Below, in pieces: positions 9,187 through 17,031 of a stretch of 64,000 nucleotides of DNA. Each line of letters opens with the position of its first letter. Positions within the stretch are counted from its first letter, which is position 1. The stretch covers positions 657,279 through 721,278 of the forward strand of contig NZ_JBDZDT010000002.1 of assembly GCF_040049275.1 (NCBI RefSeq). Reading direction: 5' to 3'. The notes beneath the pieces were generated by a model that had not been told where the DNA came from, made no database searches, and worked only from the letters and a program-made list of their open reading frames with translations. The position numbers and the translations under genes were made by a program. This DNA is from Aquabacter sp040049275 (lineage in GTDB: Bacteria; Pseudomonadota; Alphaproteobacteria; Rhizobiales; Xanthobacteraceae).

Positions 9187-9938
9187 CGCTTGGCTCCCTT
9201 CGGGGCTGCCGGCGCCGCCGGAGCGGCGGGCGCGGGGGCCGCAGGCGCAGCCTGCTGCTTGTCGGAAAGGTCGGACATAGTGAAATCCAGCTGCACGTGG
9301 CCCTGGAAGAACGCCCGGCTGCCCCGGTCCGTGATCGTCATGCTGTCCGCCACCAGCTTCCCGTCGCGATAGGTCAGGACGACCGGATTTGTGGTGACGA
9401 GGGTGCCGGCCTTCGCGTCCACGTCCGCATCCTTTAGGCGGCCGGCATAGCCGCCATTGGTGGAGAGGTCCACTCCGTTCATCAGCTTGATGAACTGCCG
9501 CTTGGTCTCCACCGAGCCGGTGGCCGATTTCACGTTGGCCCAACCCTTGTTGGCCAGCTCGATCTGGGCGTCGATGTCGGTCAGGTCGAGGACATCGGGA
9601 TTGGTGAGATCCTGCGAGGCGGTGGAAGCGTTCACCTTGTAGGCGCGCCCGTCATCGGTGAAGCCGGAGAGCTTCGGCACTTCCATGGTGAGGCGCGTGC
9701 CGGAGAGGTGCAGAGCACCCAGCTCGAAGGGAAGCTCGATCTTCAGGCTGAGCTGCCGCACGAGCGGCACCAGGATCATCGCCAGAAGCGAGCCGATGAG
9801 CAGCACGGGCAGAACGCGCTTCACGAAGCGCACACGGGCGCTGTGCCGGTTGGCACGGGCGAAATTGGGGGCGTTGTAGGCGCCGAAATTTGCGGCGTCG
9901 CGCCGGCGATCGGCTGCCGACGATGCGGATTGACTCAT
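9183..9938 (-). CDS. lptC: LPS export system protein LptC
   Basis: LptC is the bitopic inner-membrane protein that accepts lipopolysaccharide from LptB2FG and hands it to LptA. The 251-residue protein has a basic N-terminus, one transmembrane segment around residues 43-62 (VLPVLLIGSLLAMILVPLV) and a periplasmic LptC domain. The C-terminus is low-complexity Ala/Pro (QQAAPAAPAPAAPAAPAAP), longer than usual. It overlaps lptA by four bases. rnd lies 78 bases upstream on the same strand. Confidence 0.92.
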   Translation of the reverse strand: MSQSASSAADRRRDAANFGAYNAPNFARANRHSARVRFVKRVLPVLLIGSLLAMILVPLVRQLSLKIELPFELGALHLSGTRLTMEVPKLSGFTDDGRAYKVNASTASQDLTNPDVLDLTDIDAQIELANKGWANVKSATGSVETKRQFIKLMNGVDLSTNGGYAGRLKDADVDAKAGTLVTTNPVVLTYRDGKLVADSMTITDRGSRAFFQGHVQLDFTMSDLSDKQQAAPAAPAPAAPAAPAAPKGAKR

Positions 9939-10016
9939 TCTTCCCCTTCAGGCGCGAGGCCCCTTGCCCTGCAACATGGGGCGGAACCGCCGCTCGGGCA
10001 AGTCGCGGGGCCGATA

Positions 10017-10637
10017 TCAGGAATGGGAGAAAATGTCCTCTTCCCCCCAGCCGGCGAGATCCAGCGCCGCGCGCGTGGGCAGGAAGTCGAAGCAGGACTG
10101 GGCCAGGGCCGTGCGCCCGTCGCGCGCCAGCATGGCCTCCAGCTTCTGCTTGCAGCCGTGCAGATAGAGTACGTCGGAGGCGGCATATTGGAGCTGCGCC
10201 TCGGACAGCTCCTCCGCCGCCCAGTCCGAACTCTGCTGCTGCTTGGAGAGGTCGACGCCGAGCAGCTCGCGCACCAAGTCCTTCAGGCCGTGCCGGTCGG
10301 TATAGGTGCGGGTCAGGCGCGAGGCGATCTTGGTGCAGAACACCGGGGTGGGCGCGACCCCGAACGTGTGGCCGAGCACCGCCACGTCGAACCGGGCGAA
10401 ATGGAACAGCTTCACCACATTGGGGTCGCCCAGCAGCCGCACGAGGTTCGGGGCGCTCGCCGCCGAGGCGCCGCGCGGCACCTGCACCAGATCCGCGCTG
10501 CCGTCCCCATTGGAGAGCTGCACCAGGCAGAGCCGGTCGCGATGGGGATTGAGACCGAGCGTCTCGGTGTCGATGGCGACGACCGGGCCCGGACGAAATG
10601 TGTCCGGCAGGTCGCCCTTGTGGAGGCGGATGGTCAT
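10017..10637 (-). CDS. rnd: Ribonuclease D, short alphaproteobacterial form
   Basis: A 206-residue DEDD-family 3'-5' exonuclease that would trim tRNA and other RNA 3' ends. ExoI is AIDTETLGL, with the catalytic Asp and Glu. ExoIII, YAASDVLYLHG, has the Tyr-x3-Asp arrangement. The HRDC domain of E. coli RNase D is absent, as usual for the short form that precedes lptC in alphaproteobacteria. I chose the ATG at 10637 (MTIRLHKGDLPD) because it begins at the conserved domain; an upstream start at 10721 would add an unconserved tail. Confidence 0.9.
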   Translation of the reverse strand: MTIRLHKGDLPDTFRPGPVVAIDTETLGLNPHRDRLCLVQLSNGDGSADLVQVPRGASAASAPNLVRLLGDPNVVKLFHFARFDVAVLGHTFGVAPTPVFCTKIASRLTRTYTDRHGLKDLVRELLGVDLSKQQQSSDWAAEELSEAQLQYAASDVLYLHGCKQKLEAMLARDGRTALAQSCFDFLPTRAALDLAGWGEEDIFSHS

Positions 10638-10781
10638 CGGTGCGTCTTCATGTTCTGGATAGGTCCGGCTTTTAGCGAAGCAGGGCGGGACTGTCGATGC
10701 CCGGGCGCGGCTCCGCGCCACCGTTGTGGCGGGCGGGCTGCTCCGATAGACGTCAGGCAGTGTCAGCGGAAGTGAGGCGAG

Positions 10782-11321
10782 ATGATGCGCGCGCGTATCG
10801 GGCTCCTAGGGCTTGTGGGTTTGTTGCTTGGCTTTGCCATCCTTCCGGCTGCTGCGGCGCCGCCGGTGCCGCCGGGCAGCTATCTCGGCTCCTGCCAGAG
10901 ACCTGCGATCAACAAGGGCATGATCACGGCCTTCTGCCTGAATCCGGCCGGGGCCTGGGTGCCTGCCGGCTTGCCGCTCGTGCAGTGCCCGCCGGGCCGC
11001 GACATCGTCAACGATAAAGGCGTTCTTGTTTGCGGAGGGCCATTGCCCGGATACAGGCCTCCGCCTCCCCCGCCCGGATCCGGTTGGGGCGGAGGCGGCG
11101 GTGGCGGCGGATGGGGTGGAGGCGGTGGCGGATGGGGTGGCGGATCGGCCCTGCCGCCCGGCTCCTACACGGCGACCTGTCAGAACGCCAACGTTGACAG
11201 GGGTATTCTGAACGCCGTCTGCCGTGACAGGCGCGGTAACTGGAACGCCACGAGCATCAATCTGAATGCGTGCAGGGGACGCGATATCGCCAATTTCGGC
11301 GGACGACTCTCCTGCCAATGA
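10782..11321 (+). CDS. Secreted protein with two CVNH (cyanovirin-N-like) repeats
   Basis: A 179-residue exported protein. It has a signal peptide of about 26 residues (LLGLVGLLLGFAILPAAAAP) and two CVNH-type repeats. Each runs PPGSY, Ser/Thr-Cys, an aromatic or basic core, then GRDI.N..G.L.C, with four cysteines per repeat. A Pro-rich then Gly/Trp-rich linker (residues about 93-125) separates the repeats. CVNH domains bind oligomannose-type glycans in characterised members, but the ligand here is unknown. A similar gene follows on the same strand after 91 bases. The start is ATGATG; either codon may be used. Confidence 0.85.
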   Translation: MMRARIGLLGLVGLLLGFAILPAAAAPPVPPGSYLGSCQRPAINKGMITAFCLNPAGAWVPAGLPLVQCPPGRDIVNDKGVLVCGGPLPGYRPPPPPPGSGWGGGGGGGGWGGGGGGWGGGSALPPGSYTATCQNANVDRGILNAVCRDRRGNWNATSINLNACRGRDIANFGGRLSCQ

Positions 11322-11412
11322 GCAGGGCCATGCATCGGCCCTCTCGGCATTAACCCTCCGCCGCCCGTCGCGAAATCCCGCGCCGGGCGGCGCAATGGCT
11401 AAGGGGAAGGAC

Positions 11413-11880
11413 ATGCGTGTGCACGCTGGGATATTCGCTCTTGCGGCGTGGCTCCTCGGCCTCGTGGTTCTTCCGGCCTCGGCCCAGCAGATTCCACCGG
11501 GCAGCTACCTGTCCTCCTGCCGGGACGTGCGGGAGGTGGCCGGCTGGCTCAAGGCGACGTGCCAGGACGGCTCAGGCGGTTGGGTGGAAGCGACCACCGC
11601 GATCGGGTGGTGCGCGCCGGGCAAGGACATTGCCAACGAGAACGGGCGCCTCGTCTGCAAGAGTGCGTCGTCGGGCTTTGGTGGATCTTCGAGCTTTGGC
11701 GAGCGGCCGCCCTCCGGCTCCTACATGTCCACCTGCCGGGATATCCGCATGGTCGCGGGCTGGTTGAAGGCCACCTGCCAGGATTCTCGCGGGAAGTGGG
11801 TGGATGCCACCACGGCCGCAAGCTGGTGCACCACGGGACGCGACATCGCCAATGTCGACGGACAGCTCACCTGCCGGTGA
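11413..11880 (+). CDS. Secreted protein with two CVNH repeats (paralogue)
   Basis: A 155-residue exported protein with signal peptide AAWLLGLVVLPASAQQ and two CVNH-type repeats. Each repeat runs PPGSY or PSGSY, Cys, VAGWLKATCQD, a Trp, a Cys, then DIAN..G.L.C. The two repeats are much more alike than those of the neighbour, which points to recent internal duplication. The linker is Ser/Gly-rich (SASSGFGGSSSFG). The ATG at 11413 was chosen for the purine-rich AAGGGGAAGG just upstream and for the signal peptide; an ATG at 11395 would add six residues. Role unknown; carbohydrate binding is inferred from the family. Confidence 0.85.
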   Translation: MRVHAGIFALAAWLLGLVVLPASAQQIPPGSYLSSCRDVREVAGWLKATCQDGSGGWVEATTAIGWCAPGKDIANENGRLVCKSASSGFGGSSSFGERPPSGSYMSTCRDIRMVAGWLKATCQDSRGKWVDATTAASWCTTGRDIANVDGQLTCR

Positions 11881-11901
11881 GCGGGGTCCATCACCCCTGA
11901 T

Positions 11902-12246
11902 CTAGCGGCAGGCGATGCTTCGATAGGTGTCGTCCGCCCTGCGAACGCCCTCGCAAATGCGGGTGCCCGCCGGCAGGGTGAATTCGGCGGTCCGGCTGAG
12001 GCCCTTGTAGCGGCAGACCAGGGTGGCGAGGCGGTCGCTCTTGTCGAGGTCAGGCCACATATCGGTGCGCCCGCGCCCCTCCGGGCGCAGGTCCACCATG
12101 TCGGCAGGCGGCCCATCGAACACGGACACCCGCTCCAGCGGATGTCCGTCCATGGATGCGGGGCAGTCCACAGCGCCCCAGGCGGCACCGCAACTTACCA
12201 GGACGCCGGTGACGAGCCCGGTGAATGCCGCCGTGGCGCGGTGCAT
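11902..12246 (-). CDS. Small secreted protein, possibly STY0301 family
   Basis: A 114-residue protein with a signal peptide (TGLVTGVLVSCGAAWGAV) and four further cysteines in the mature part. The layout Cys-Pro, VSVFDGPPADM, LVCRYKG, ...C resembles STY0301-type proteins, whose function is not known; I hold that name loosely. It begins 11 bases after the ilvD stop on the same strand, so it may be a distal gene of an ilvD transcript. It is convergent with the two CVNH genes. Confidence 0.65.
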   Translation of the reverse strand: MHRATAAFTGLVTGVLVSCGAAWGAVDCPASMDGHPLERVSVFDGPPADMVDLRPEGRGRTDMWPDLDKSDRLATLVCRYKGLSRTAEFTLPAGTRICEGVRRADDTYRSIACR

Positions 12247-12257
12247 GGCGCTGCGGC

Positions 12258-14114
12258 TCAGCGCTTCAGCGCGCTCACGTCCCGCACCGCGCCGCGCGAG
12301 GCGGAGGTGGTGAGGGCGGCATAGGCCTGGAGGGCCTGGGAGACGATGCGGTTGCGCGACACGGGCTTCCAGGCGGCATCGCCCTTCGCTTCCATGCGGG
12401 CGCGGCGATGGGCCAACTCTTCATCCGAGACCGAGAGGTGGATGCGGCGGTTCGGGATGTCGATCTCGATGGTGTCGCCTTCTTCCACGAGGCCGATGGC
12501 CCCGCCCTCGGCGGCTTCCGGCGAGATATGGCCGATGGAGAGGCCGGAAGAGCCGCCGGAGAAGCGCCCGTCCGTGACCAGGGCGCACTGCTTCCCGAGG
12601 CCCTTCGACTTCAGATAGGACGTGGGATAGAGCATTTCCTGCATGCCGGGCCCGCCGCGCGGTCCCTCATAGCGGATCAGCACGATGTCGCCGGGCACGA
12701 TCTTGCCGGTGGAGAGGATGGCCTCCACCGCCGCGTCCTGGCTCTCGAAGATGCGCGCCGGGCCGGTGAAGGTGAGGTTCGAGGCGTCCACCCCCGCCGT
12801 CTTCACGATGCAGCCCTCTTCGGCGACGTTGCCATAGAGCACGGCGAGGCCGCCATCCTTGGAATAAGCGTGCTCCACGTTGCGGATCACGCCCGCCTCG
12901 CGGTCGAGGTCGAGGTCATCCCAGCGGCGAGCCTGGCTGAAGGCCACCTGGGTGGGCACCCCGCCGGGGGCGGCGCGGTAGAAGGTCTGCACCGTGTCGC
13001 TCTTGGAGCGCACCACGTCCCAGCGATCCAGCGCCTCGGACATGGTGGCAGCATGGACGGTGGGCAGATCGTTATGGATCAGGCCGCCGCGGTCCAGCTC
13101 GCCGAGGATCGCCATGATGCCGCCGGCGCGGTGCACGTCCTCCATATGGATGTTGGCGACCGCGGGCGCGACCTTGCAGAGCACCGGCACCTTGCGGGAG
13201 AGCCGGTCGATGTCGGCCATGGTGAAGCCCACCTCGCCCTCGTTCGCAGCGGCGAGGAGATGCAGGACCGTGTTGGTGGAGCCGCCCATGGAGATGTCCA
13301 GCGTCATCGCGTTCTCGAACGCCTTGAAGCTCGCGATCTTGCGCGGCAGGACGCTTTCGTCCTCCTGCTCGTAATAGCGGCGGGCGAGATCGACGATGAG
13401 GTGCCCGGCTTCCACGAACAGGCGCTCGCGGTCCGCATGGGTGGCGAGCACCGAGCCATTGCCCGGCAGCGCGAGGCCCAGGGCCTCGGTCAGGCAGTTC
13501 ATGGAATTGGCGGTGAACATGCCCGAGCAGGAGCCGCAGGTGGGGCACGCGGAGCGCTCCATCACCTTCACGTCTTCCTCGGAGACGCGGTCGTCGGCGG
13601 CGGCGACCATGGCGTCGATGAGATCCACCGACTTCTTCTCGCCGGTGGAGAGGATCACCTTGCCGGCCTCCATGGGGCCGCCCGAGACGAACACGGCCGG
13701 GATGTTGAGGCGCATGGCGGCCATCAGCATGCCGGGGGTGATCTTGTCGCAATTGGAGATGCAGACCATGGCGTCGGCGCAATGAGCGTTGACCATGTAT
13801 TCCACGCTGTCGGCGATGATCTCGCGCGAGGGCAGGGAATAGAGCATGCCGTCATGGCCCATGGCGATGCCGTCATCCACCGCGATGGTGTTGAACTCCT
13901 TGGCGACGCCGCCCGCCTTCTCGATCTCGCGCGCGACCAGCTGGCCAAGGTCCTTCAGGTGCACGTGGCCCGGCACGAACTGGGTGAAGGAATTTACCAC
14001 CGCGATGATGGGCTTGCCGAAATCGCCGTCCTTCATGCCGGTGGCACGCCAAAGGCCACGCGCGCCCGCCATGTTGCGGCCGTGGGTGGAGGTGCGGGAG
14101 CGATAGGCAGGCAT
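12258..14114 (-). CDS. ilvD: Dihydroxy-acid dehydratase
   Basis: IlvD dehydrates 2,3-dihydroxy-isovalerate and its isoleucine counterpart to the 2-keto acids of valine, leucine and isoleucine synthesis. The 618-residue length matches the long, E. coli-like class. Cluster-ligand cysteines are visible in ISNCDKITPG and CPTCGSCSGMFTANSMNC. The catalytic segment DGRFSGGSSGLSIGH is intact near the C-terminus. It stands alone here rather than beside ilvBN or ilvC. A small secreted protein gene follows on the same strand. Confidence 0.97.
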   Translation of the reverse strand: MPAYRSRTSTHGRNMAGARGLWRATGMKDGDFGKPIIAVVNSFTQFVPGHVHLKDLGQLVAREIEKAGGVAKEFNTIAVDDGIAMGHDGMLYSLPSREIIADSVEYMVNAHCADAMVCISNCDKITPGMLMAAMRLNIPAVFVSGGPMEAGKVILSTGEKKSVDLIDAMVAAADDRVSEEDVKVMERSACPTCGSCSGMFTANSMNCLTEALGLALPGNGSVLATHADRERLFVEAGHLIVDLARRYYEQEDESVLPRKIASFKAFENAMTLDISMGGSTNTVLHLLAAANEGEVGFTMADIDRLSRKVPVLCKVAPAVANIHMEDVHRAGGIMAILGELDRGGLIHNDLPTVHAATMSEALDRWDVVRSKSDTVQTFYRAAPGGVPTQVAFSQARRWDDLDLDREAGVIRNVEHAYSKDGGLAVLYGNVAEEGCIVKTAGVDASNLTFTGPARIFESQDAAVEAILSTGKIVPGDIVLIRYEGPRGGPGMQEMLYPTSYLKSKGLGKQCALVTDGRFSGGSSGLSIGHISPEAAEGGAIGLVEEGDTIEIDIPNRRIHLSVSDEELAHRRARMEAKGDAAWKPVSRNRIVSQALQAYAALTTSASRGAVRDVSALKR

Positions 14115-14499
14115 GTCCTCTTGACCTTTTGTGTGCGGCGCAGGGGCTCCCTACGCAACTCTATTATCGCGCTCTTCTTAGAGCGAATTCAGGCAGAGTG
14201 AAATCTTTTCAAGGGAAGGGCTGGGGCGGAGGTTATGCGCTGGAGGCATTGCCCGTCGAGGTGAAGGAGCGGTCGTCATGGCCGGGCTTGTCCCGGCCAT
14301 CCACGTGGCTCCGCCAAGTGTGAGCTTAGGGGGCGGGCGTGGATGCCCGGGTCAAGCCCGGGCATGACGACTGAGAGGAAGGGGGGCGCACGTACGCCAA
14401 TTGCGCTTGCGTGAATGCAATGAAATCAGAATGGCGAAACGCCACTCCTTTCCCTAAATCAATCCCAAGCAAATTCTCTTCGCTTTGGAGGATTGAACC
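14115..14499. other. Divergent intergenic region between ilvD and the dioxygenase gene
   Basis: About 385 bases with no gene. It holds the ilvD promoter region on the left, a type A palindromic repeat at 14276-14369, and an AT-richer stretch at 14400-14480 that presumably contains the promoter of the ring-cleaving dioxygenase gene, whose TTGGAGG ribosome site lies just before its ATG. I see no leader peptide rich in Ile, Val or Leu codons ahead of ilvD. Confidence 0.5.
14276..14369. repeat. Type A palindromic intergenic repeat
   Basis: An intact two-unit copy nearly identical to the one at 5758: CATGGCCGGGCTTGTCCCGG on the left and GATGCCCGGGTCAAGCCCGG on the right, about 40 bases apart. It lies between two divergent genes, so a simple terminator role is unlikely for this copy. 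Confidence 0.85.
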
Positions 14500-15426
14500 A
14501 TGACCCACGGCATCCATCACGTCACCGCCATCTCCGGCCCCGCCCGGCGCAATGTCGAATTCTATCTCGACACGCTCGGCCTGCGCCTCGTGAAGAAGAC
14601 GGTCAATTTCGACGATCCCGGCACCTACCACCTCTATTACGGCGATGAGGCCGGCCAGCCCGGCAGCATCCTCACTTTCTTCCCCTGGGAGCATGTGGCG
14701 CCCGGACGGCTCGGCGTCGGCGAGACGCAGGAGACCACGTTCCGCGTGCCGGCAGGCTCCATCGGCTACTGGACGCAGCGCCTCGTGGAGAAGGGCGTGA
14801 AGCATTCGACGCCCGTCCGCCGTTTCGGCGAAACGGTCCTCGCCTTCACGGACCCGGACGGCATGCGCCTCGCGCTCGTGGGCGTTCCCGGCGCCGATGC
14901 GGAACCGGCCTGGAGCGTGGGCGACATCCCGGCGGAGCACGCCATTCGCGGCTTCCATGGGGTGAGCCTCCTGGTGAAGGAAACCGCCCCCACGGGCGCC
15001 ATCCTCACCGACGTGCTCGGTTTCACCGAGGCCGGGACCGAGGGCGCCTATGTGCGCTTCAGGTCCGGCGCGCCCATGGGCGGCTTCGTCGACCTGCGGG
15101 TCGCCGGCGACTTCCTCAGGGGCCGCCAGGGCGGGGGCAGCGTGCATCACGTGGCCTTCCGGGCGGCGGATGATGCGGCGGAAGCCGAGATGGTGCGCAA
15201 GCTCCAGGAGAACCACGGCATCCGCACCACGGAGCAGAAGGACCGCAACTATTTCCGGTCCGTCTATTTCCGCGAGCCCAATGGCGTCCTGTTCGAGATC
15301 GCCACCGACATCCCCGGCTTCGCCGTGGACGAGCCGGCGGCCACACTCGGAGAAGCCCTGAAGCTGCCGTCCTTCCTCGAAGGGCGCCGCGCCGAGATCG
15401 AACGCGTGCTGCCCGAACTTACCTGA
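14500..15426 (+). CDS. Ring-cleaving dioxygenase, VOC/glyoxalase superfamily (MhqO-like)
   Basis: A 308-residue protein with two VOC (glyoxalase-fold) modules of the LinE/MhqO type, which cleave hydroquinones in characterised members. Candidate metal ligands are the His of GIHHVTAI (residues 6-7), the His of SVHHVAFRA and the Glu of VLFEIATD. The start follows a good GGAGG site. A hydrolase gene lies 54 bases downstream, and OsmC and CsbD genes follow. The dioxygenase-hydrolase pairing recalls the Bacillus mhqO/mhqD quinone-stress genes. Substrate is inferred, not shown. Confidence 0.85.
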   Translation: MTHGIHHVTAISGPARRNVEFYLDTLGLRLVKKTVNFDDPGTYHLYYGDEAGQPGSILTFFPWEHVAPGRLGVGETQETTFRVPAGSIGYWTQRLVEKGVKHSTPVRRFGETVLAFTDPDGMRLALVGVPGADAEPAWSVGDIPAEHAIRGFHGVSLLVKETAPTGAILTDVLGFTEAGTEGAYVRFRSGAPMGGFVDLRVAGDFLRGRQGGGSVHHVAFRAADDAAEAEMVRKLQENHGIRTTEQKDRNYFRSVYFREPNGVLFEIATDIPGFAVDEPAATLGEALKLPSFLEGRRAEIERVLPELT

Positions 15427-15480
15427 AGCCGTCGCGCCGCCTTCCCAGGCGGCGCGCCTTCGGAGATCAAGGAGACAATC

Positions 15481-16101
15481 ATGACCGCTTTGACCGCACC
15501 TGCTTTCGTCCACCGCTACGAGCCCGCGACCGTGCCGGGCCTGACCCCTCTTCTGCTCCTTCACGGCACCGGCGGGGACGAGAACGATCTCCTGCCGCTC
15601 GGCCGCATGCTCTCGCCCGGCGCGGCGCTCATCTCGCCCCGCGGAATGGTGGACGAGCACGGCATGCCGCGCTTCTTCCGCCGCCTCGCGGAAGGCGTGT
15701 TCGATGAAGAGGACGTGCGCCGCCGCGCGGACGAGCTTGCCGACTTCATTACGGCCGCCCGCGCCACGTGCGGGCACCCGGCCCCCATCGCCGTGGGCTT
15801 CTCCAACGGCGCCAACATCGCGGCGGCGGTGCTCTATCGCCGGCCCGAGGCGTTGTCCGGGGCCGTGCTGATACGGGCCATGGTGCCGCTTGAGGAGGCG
15901 CCCGCCGTTGATCTCACCGGCAAGCCGGTGCTGATCCTGTCCGGCAATGCGGATCCCATCATGCCGGCCGAGAACCCGGCCCGTCTGGCGGCGCGGCTGA
16001 AGGCGGCGGGGGCGGATGTGGAGCATCGTATCCTGCGGGCCGGGCATGGGCTCACGGAGAATGACGTGGCGCTCGCAAGGGCTTGGATTGCCGGCAAATA
16101 A
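15481..16101 (+). CDS. Alpha/beta hydrolase, carboxylesterase type (MhqD-like)
   Basis: A 206-residue cytosolic serine hydrolase of the phospholipase/carboxylesterase family. The oxyanion-hole segment LLLHGTGGDENDLL is at residues 24-38. The nucleophile is Ser108 in GFSNG. The acid is probably the Asp of SGNADPIMP and the base the His of AGHGLTEND. It follows the ring-cleaving dioxygenase after 54 bases with an AAGGAG site, so the two probably form one transcript. The pair may degrade or detoxify quinone-like electrophiles. Confidence 0.85.
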   Translation: MTALTAPAFVHRYEPATVPGLTPLLLLHGTGGDENDLLPLGRMLSPGAALISPRGMVDEHGMPRFFRRLAEGVFDEEDVRRRADELADFITAARATCGHPAPIAVGFSNGANIAAAVLYRRPEALSGAVLIRAMVPLEEAPAVDLTGKPVLILSGNADPIMPAENPARLAARLKAAGADVEHRILRAGHGLTENDVALARAWIAGK

Positions 16102-16209
16102 AACCCCTGTCGCATCGCCGATGCGATCGCGGCATAGTCTCCGCCGGGGGACAGGCGCGGGTGGATCGCCCGCGCCTGTCGATATCCAACCCAGCAAGAG
16201 GAATGCGTC

Positions 16210-16632
16210 ATGTCCACTTTCGGCTCTGCGGTCTGGTCCGGCGGCATCAAGGATGGCAAGGGCGCCATCTCCACCAAGAGCGGCGCGCTCGACGCTTACC
16301 CCTATGGCTTCGCCAGCCGCTTCGAAGGCAAGCCCGGCACCAATCCGGAAGAACTGATCGGCGCCGCCCATGCGGGCTGCTTCACCATGGCGCTCTCGCT
16401 CATCCTGGGCGAAGCGGGCTTCACCGCCGAGCACATGGAGACCAAGGCCGACGTCACCCTGGTCAAGCAGGCCGACGGCTTCGCCATCACGGCGGTGGCC
16501 CTGACCCTGCGCGCCAAGATCCCCGGTGTGGACGATGCCAAGTTCCAGGAACTGGCCGGCATGGCGAAGGCCGGCTGCCCGGTTTCCAAGCTGCTGAAGG
16601 CGGACATCACGCTGGACGCCGCTTTGGTGTGA
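16210..16632 (+). CDS. OsmC family peroxiredoxin
   Basis: A 140-residue OsmC-type protein that reduces organic hydroperoxides with a cysteine pair. The two redox cysteines are Cys57 in GAAHAGCFTMAL and Cys123 in KAGCPVSKLL. The N-terminal glycine-rich strand and FASRFEGKPGTNPEELIGAA are typical of the OsmC subgroup rather than Ohr. It is 108 bases after the hydrolase gene, so it may have its own promoter. Its neighbours suggest a shared stress context. Confidence 0.9.
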   Translation: MSTFGSAVWSGGIKDGKGAISTKSGALDAYPYGFASRFEGKPGTNPEELIGAAHAGCFTMALSLILGEAGFTAEHMETKADVTLVKQADGFAITAVALTLRAKIPGVDDAKFQELAGMAKAGCPVSKLLKADITLDAALV

Positions 16633-16694
16633 GCCCTGGCGGGGATGTGTCCTCTCCGCAGCGCGGTTGCGAAATACTGATCGCCGCGCTGCGG

Positions 16695-16720
16695 GGAACT
16701 TCGCGGAGGCCCGGCTGTTC
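16695..16720 (+). promoter_or_regulatory. Candidate EcfG (general stress sigma) promoter for csbD
   Basis: GGAAC at 16695-16699 and GTT at 16717-16719 are separated by 17 bases, close to the alphaproteobacterial EcfG pattern GGAAC-N16/17-CGTT (the base before GTT is T, not C). It lies about 40 bases ahead of a CsbD-family gene, a common general-stress target. Confidence 0.5.
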
Positions 16721-16757
16721 TTCACCGGAGGGGCCATTTACACGAAGGATATGTCCC

Positions 16758-16952
16758 ATGGGCAGCACCGGCGACAAGATCAAGGGCACTGCGAACGAAG
16801 CCGTTGGCAACGCGAAGCAGGGCTTCGGCAAGGCGGTCGGCAATGAGCGCCTGCAGGCCGAGGGCAAGATGCAGGAATTGAAGGGCGAGGGTCAGAAGAC
16901 CATGGGCAAGGCCAAGGATGCGGTGAAGGACACCGTCAACCGCAACCTCTGA
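16758..16952 (+). CDS. CsbD family stress-response protein
   Basis: A 64-residue, Lys/Gly/Ala-rich, cysteine-free protein of the CsbD family. The family signature is plain: DKIKGTANEAVGNAKQ followed by a repeated GNERLQAEGKMQELKGEGQ amphipathic segment. Such proteins are strongly induced by general stress, but their molecular role is unknown. The ATG at 16758 begins the conserved MGSTGDKIKG. A candidate EcfG promoter lies upstream and an intrinsic terminator downstream, so it is probably a single-gene transcript. Confidence 0.9.
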   Translation: MGSTGDKIKGTANEAVGNAKQGFGKAVGNERLQAEGKMQELKGEGQKTMGKAKDAVKDTVNRNL

Positions 16953-16976
16953 TCCGGTCTTCCATCATCGGGATAA

Positions 16977-17000
16977 GCCGCCCTTTTCGGGCGGCTTTTT
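16977..17000 (+). terminator. Rho-independent terminator after csbD
   Basis: The stem GCCGCCC / GGGCGGC has a five-base loop (TTTTC) and is followed by TTTTT. It lies 25 bases after the CsbD stop codon and before the convergent metallopeptidase gene. Confidence 0.88.
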
Positions 17001-17031
17001 CGTGTCGATGGGCCACGGTACCCGGCCGGCT

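Noticed and set aside
12225..14201. Long plus-strand open frame of 658 codons opposite ilvD
   Set aside because: It is antisense to a clear ilvD gene. The His/Asp/Arg-rich composition is the usual shadow of a GC-rich gene, and it has no family features.
14115..14275. Attenuator or leader peptide ahead of ilvD
   Set aside because: I found no run of branched-chain amino acid codons and no T-box features in the upstream region.
14326..16737. 803-codon minus-strand frame across the dioxygenase, hydrolase and OsmC genes
   Set aside because: The opposing genes have clear motifs; this frame has none and runs through a palindromic repeat.
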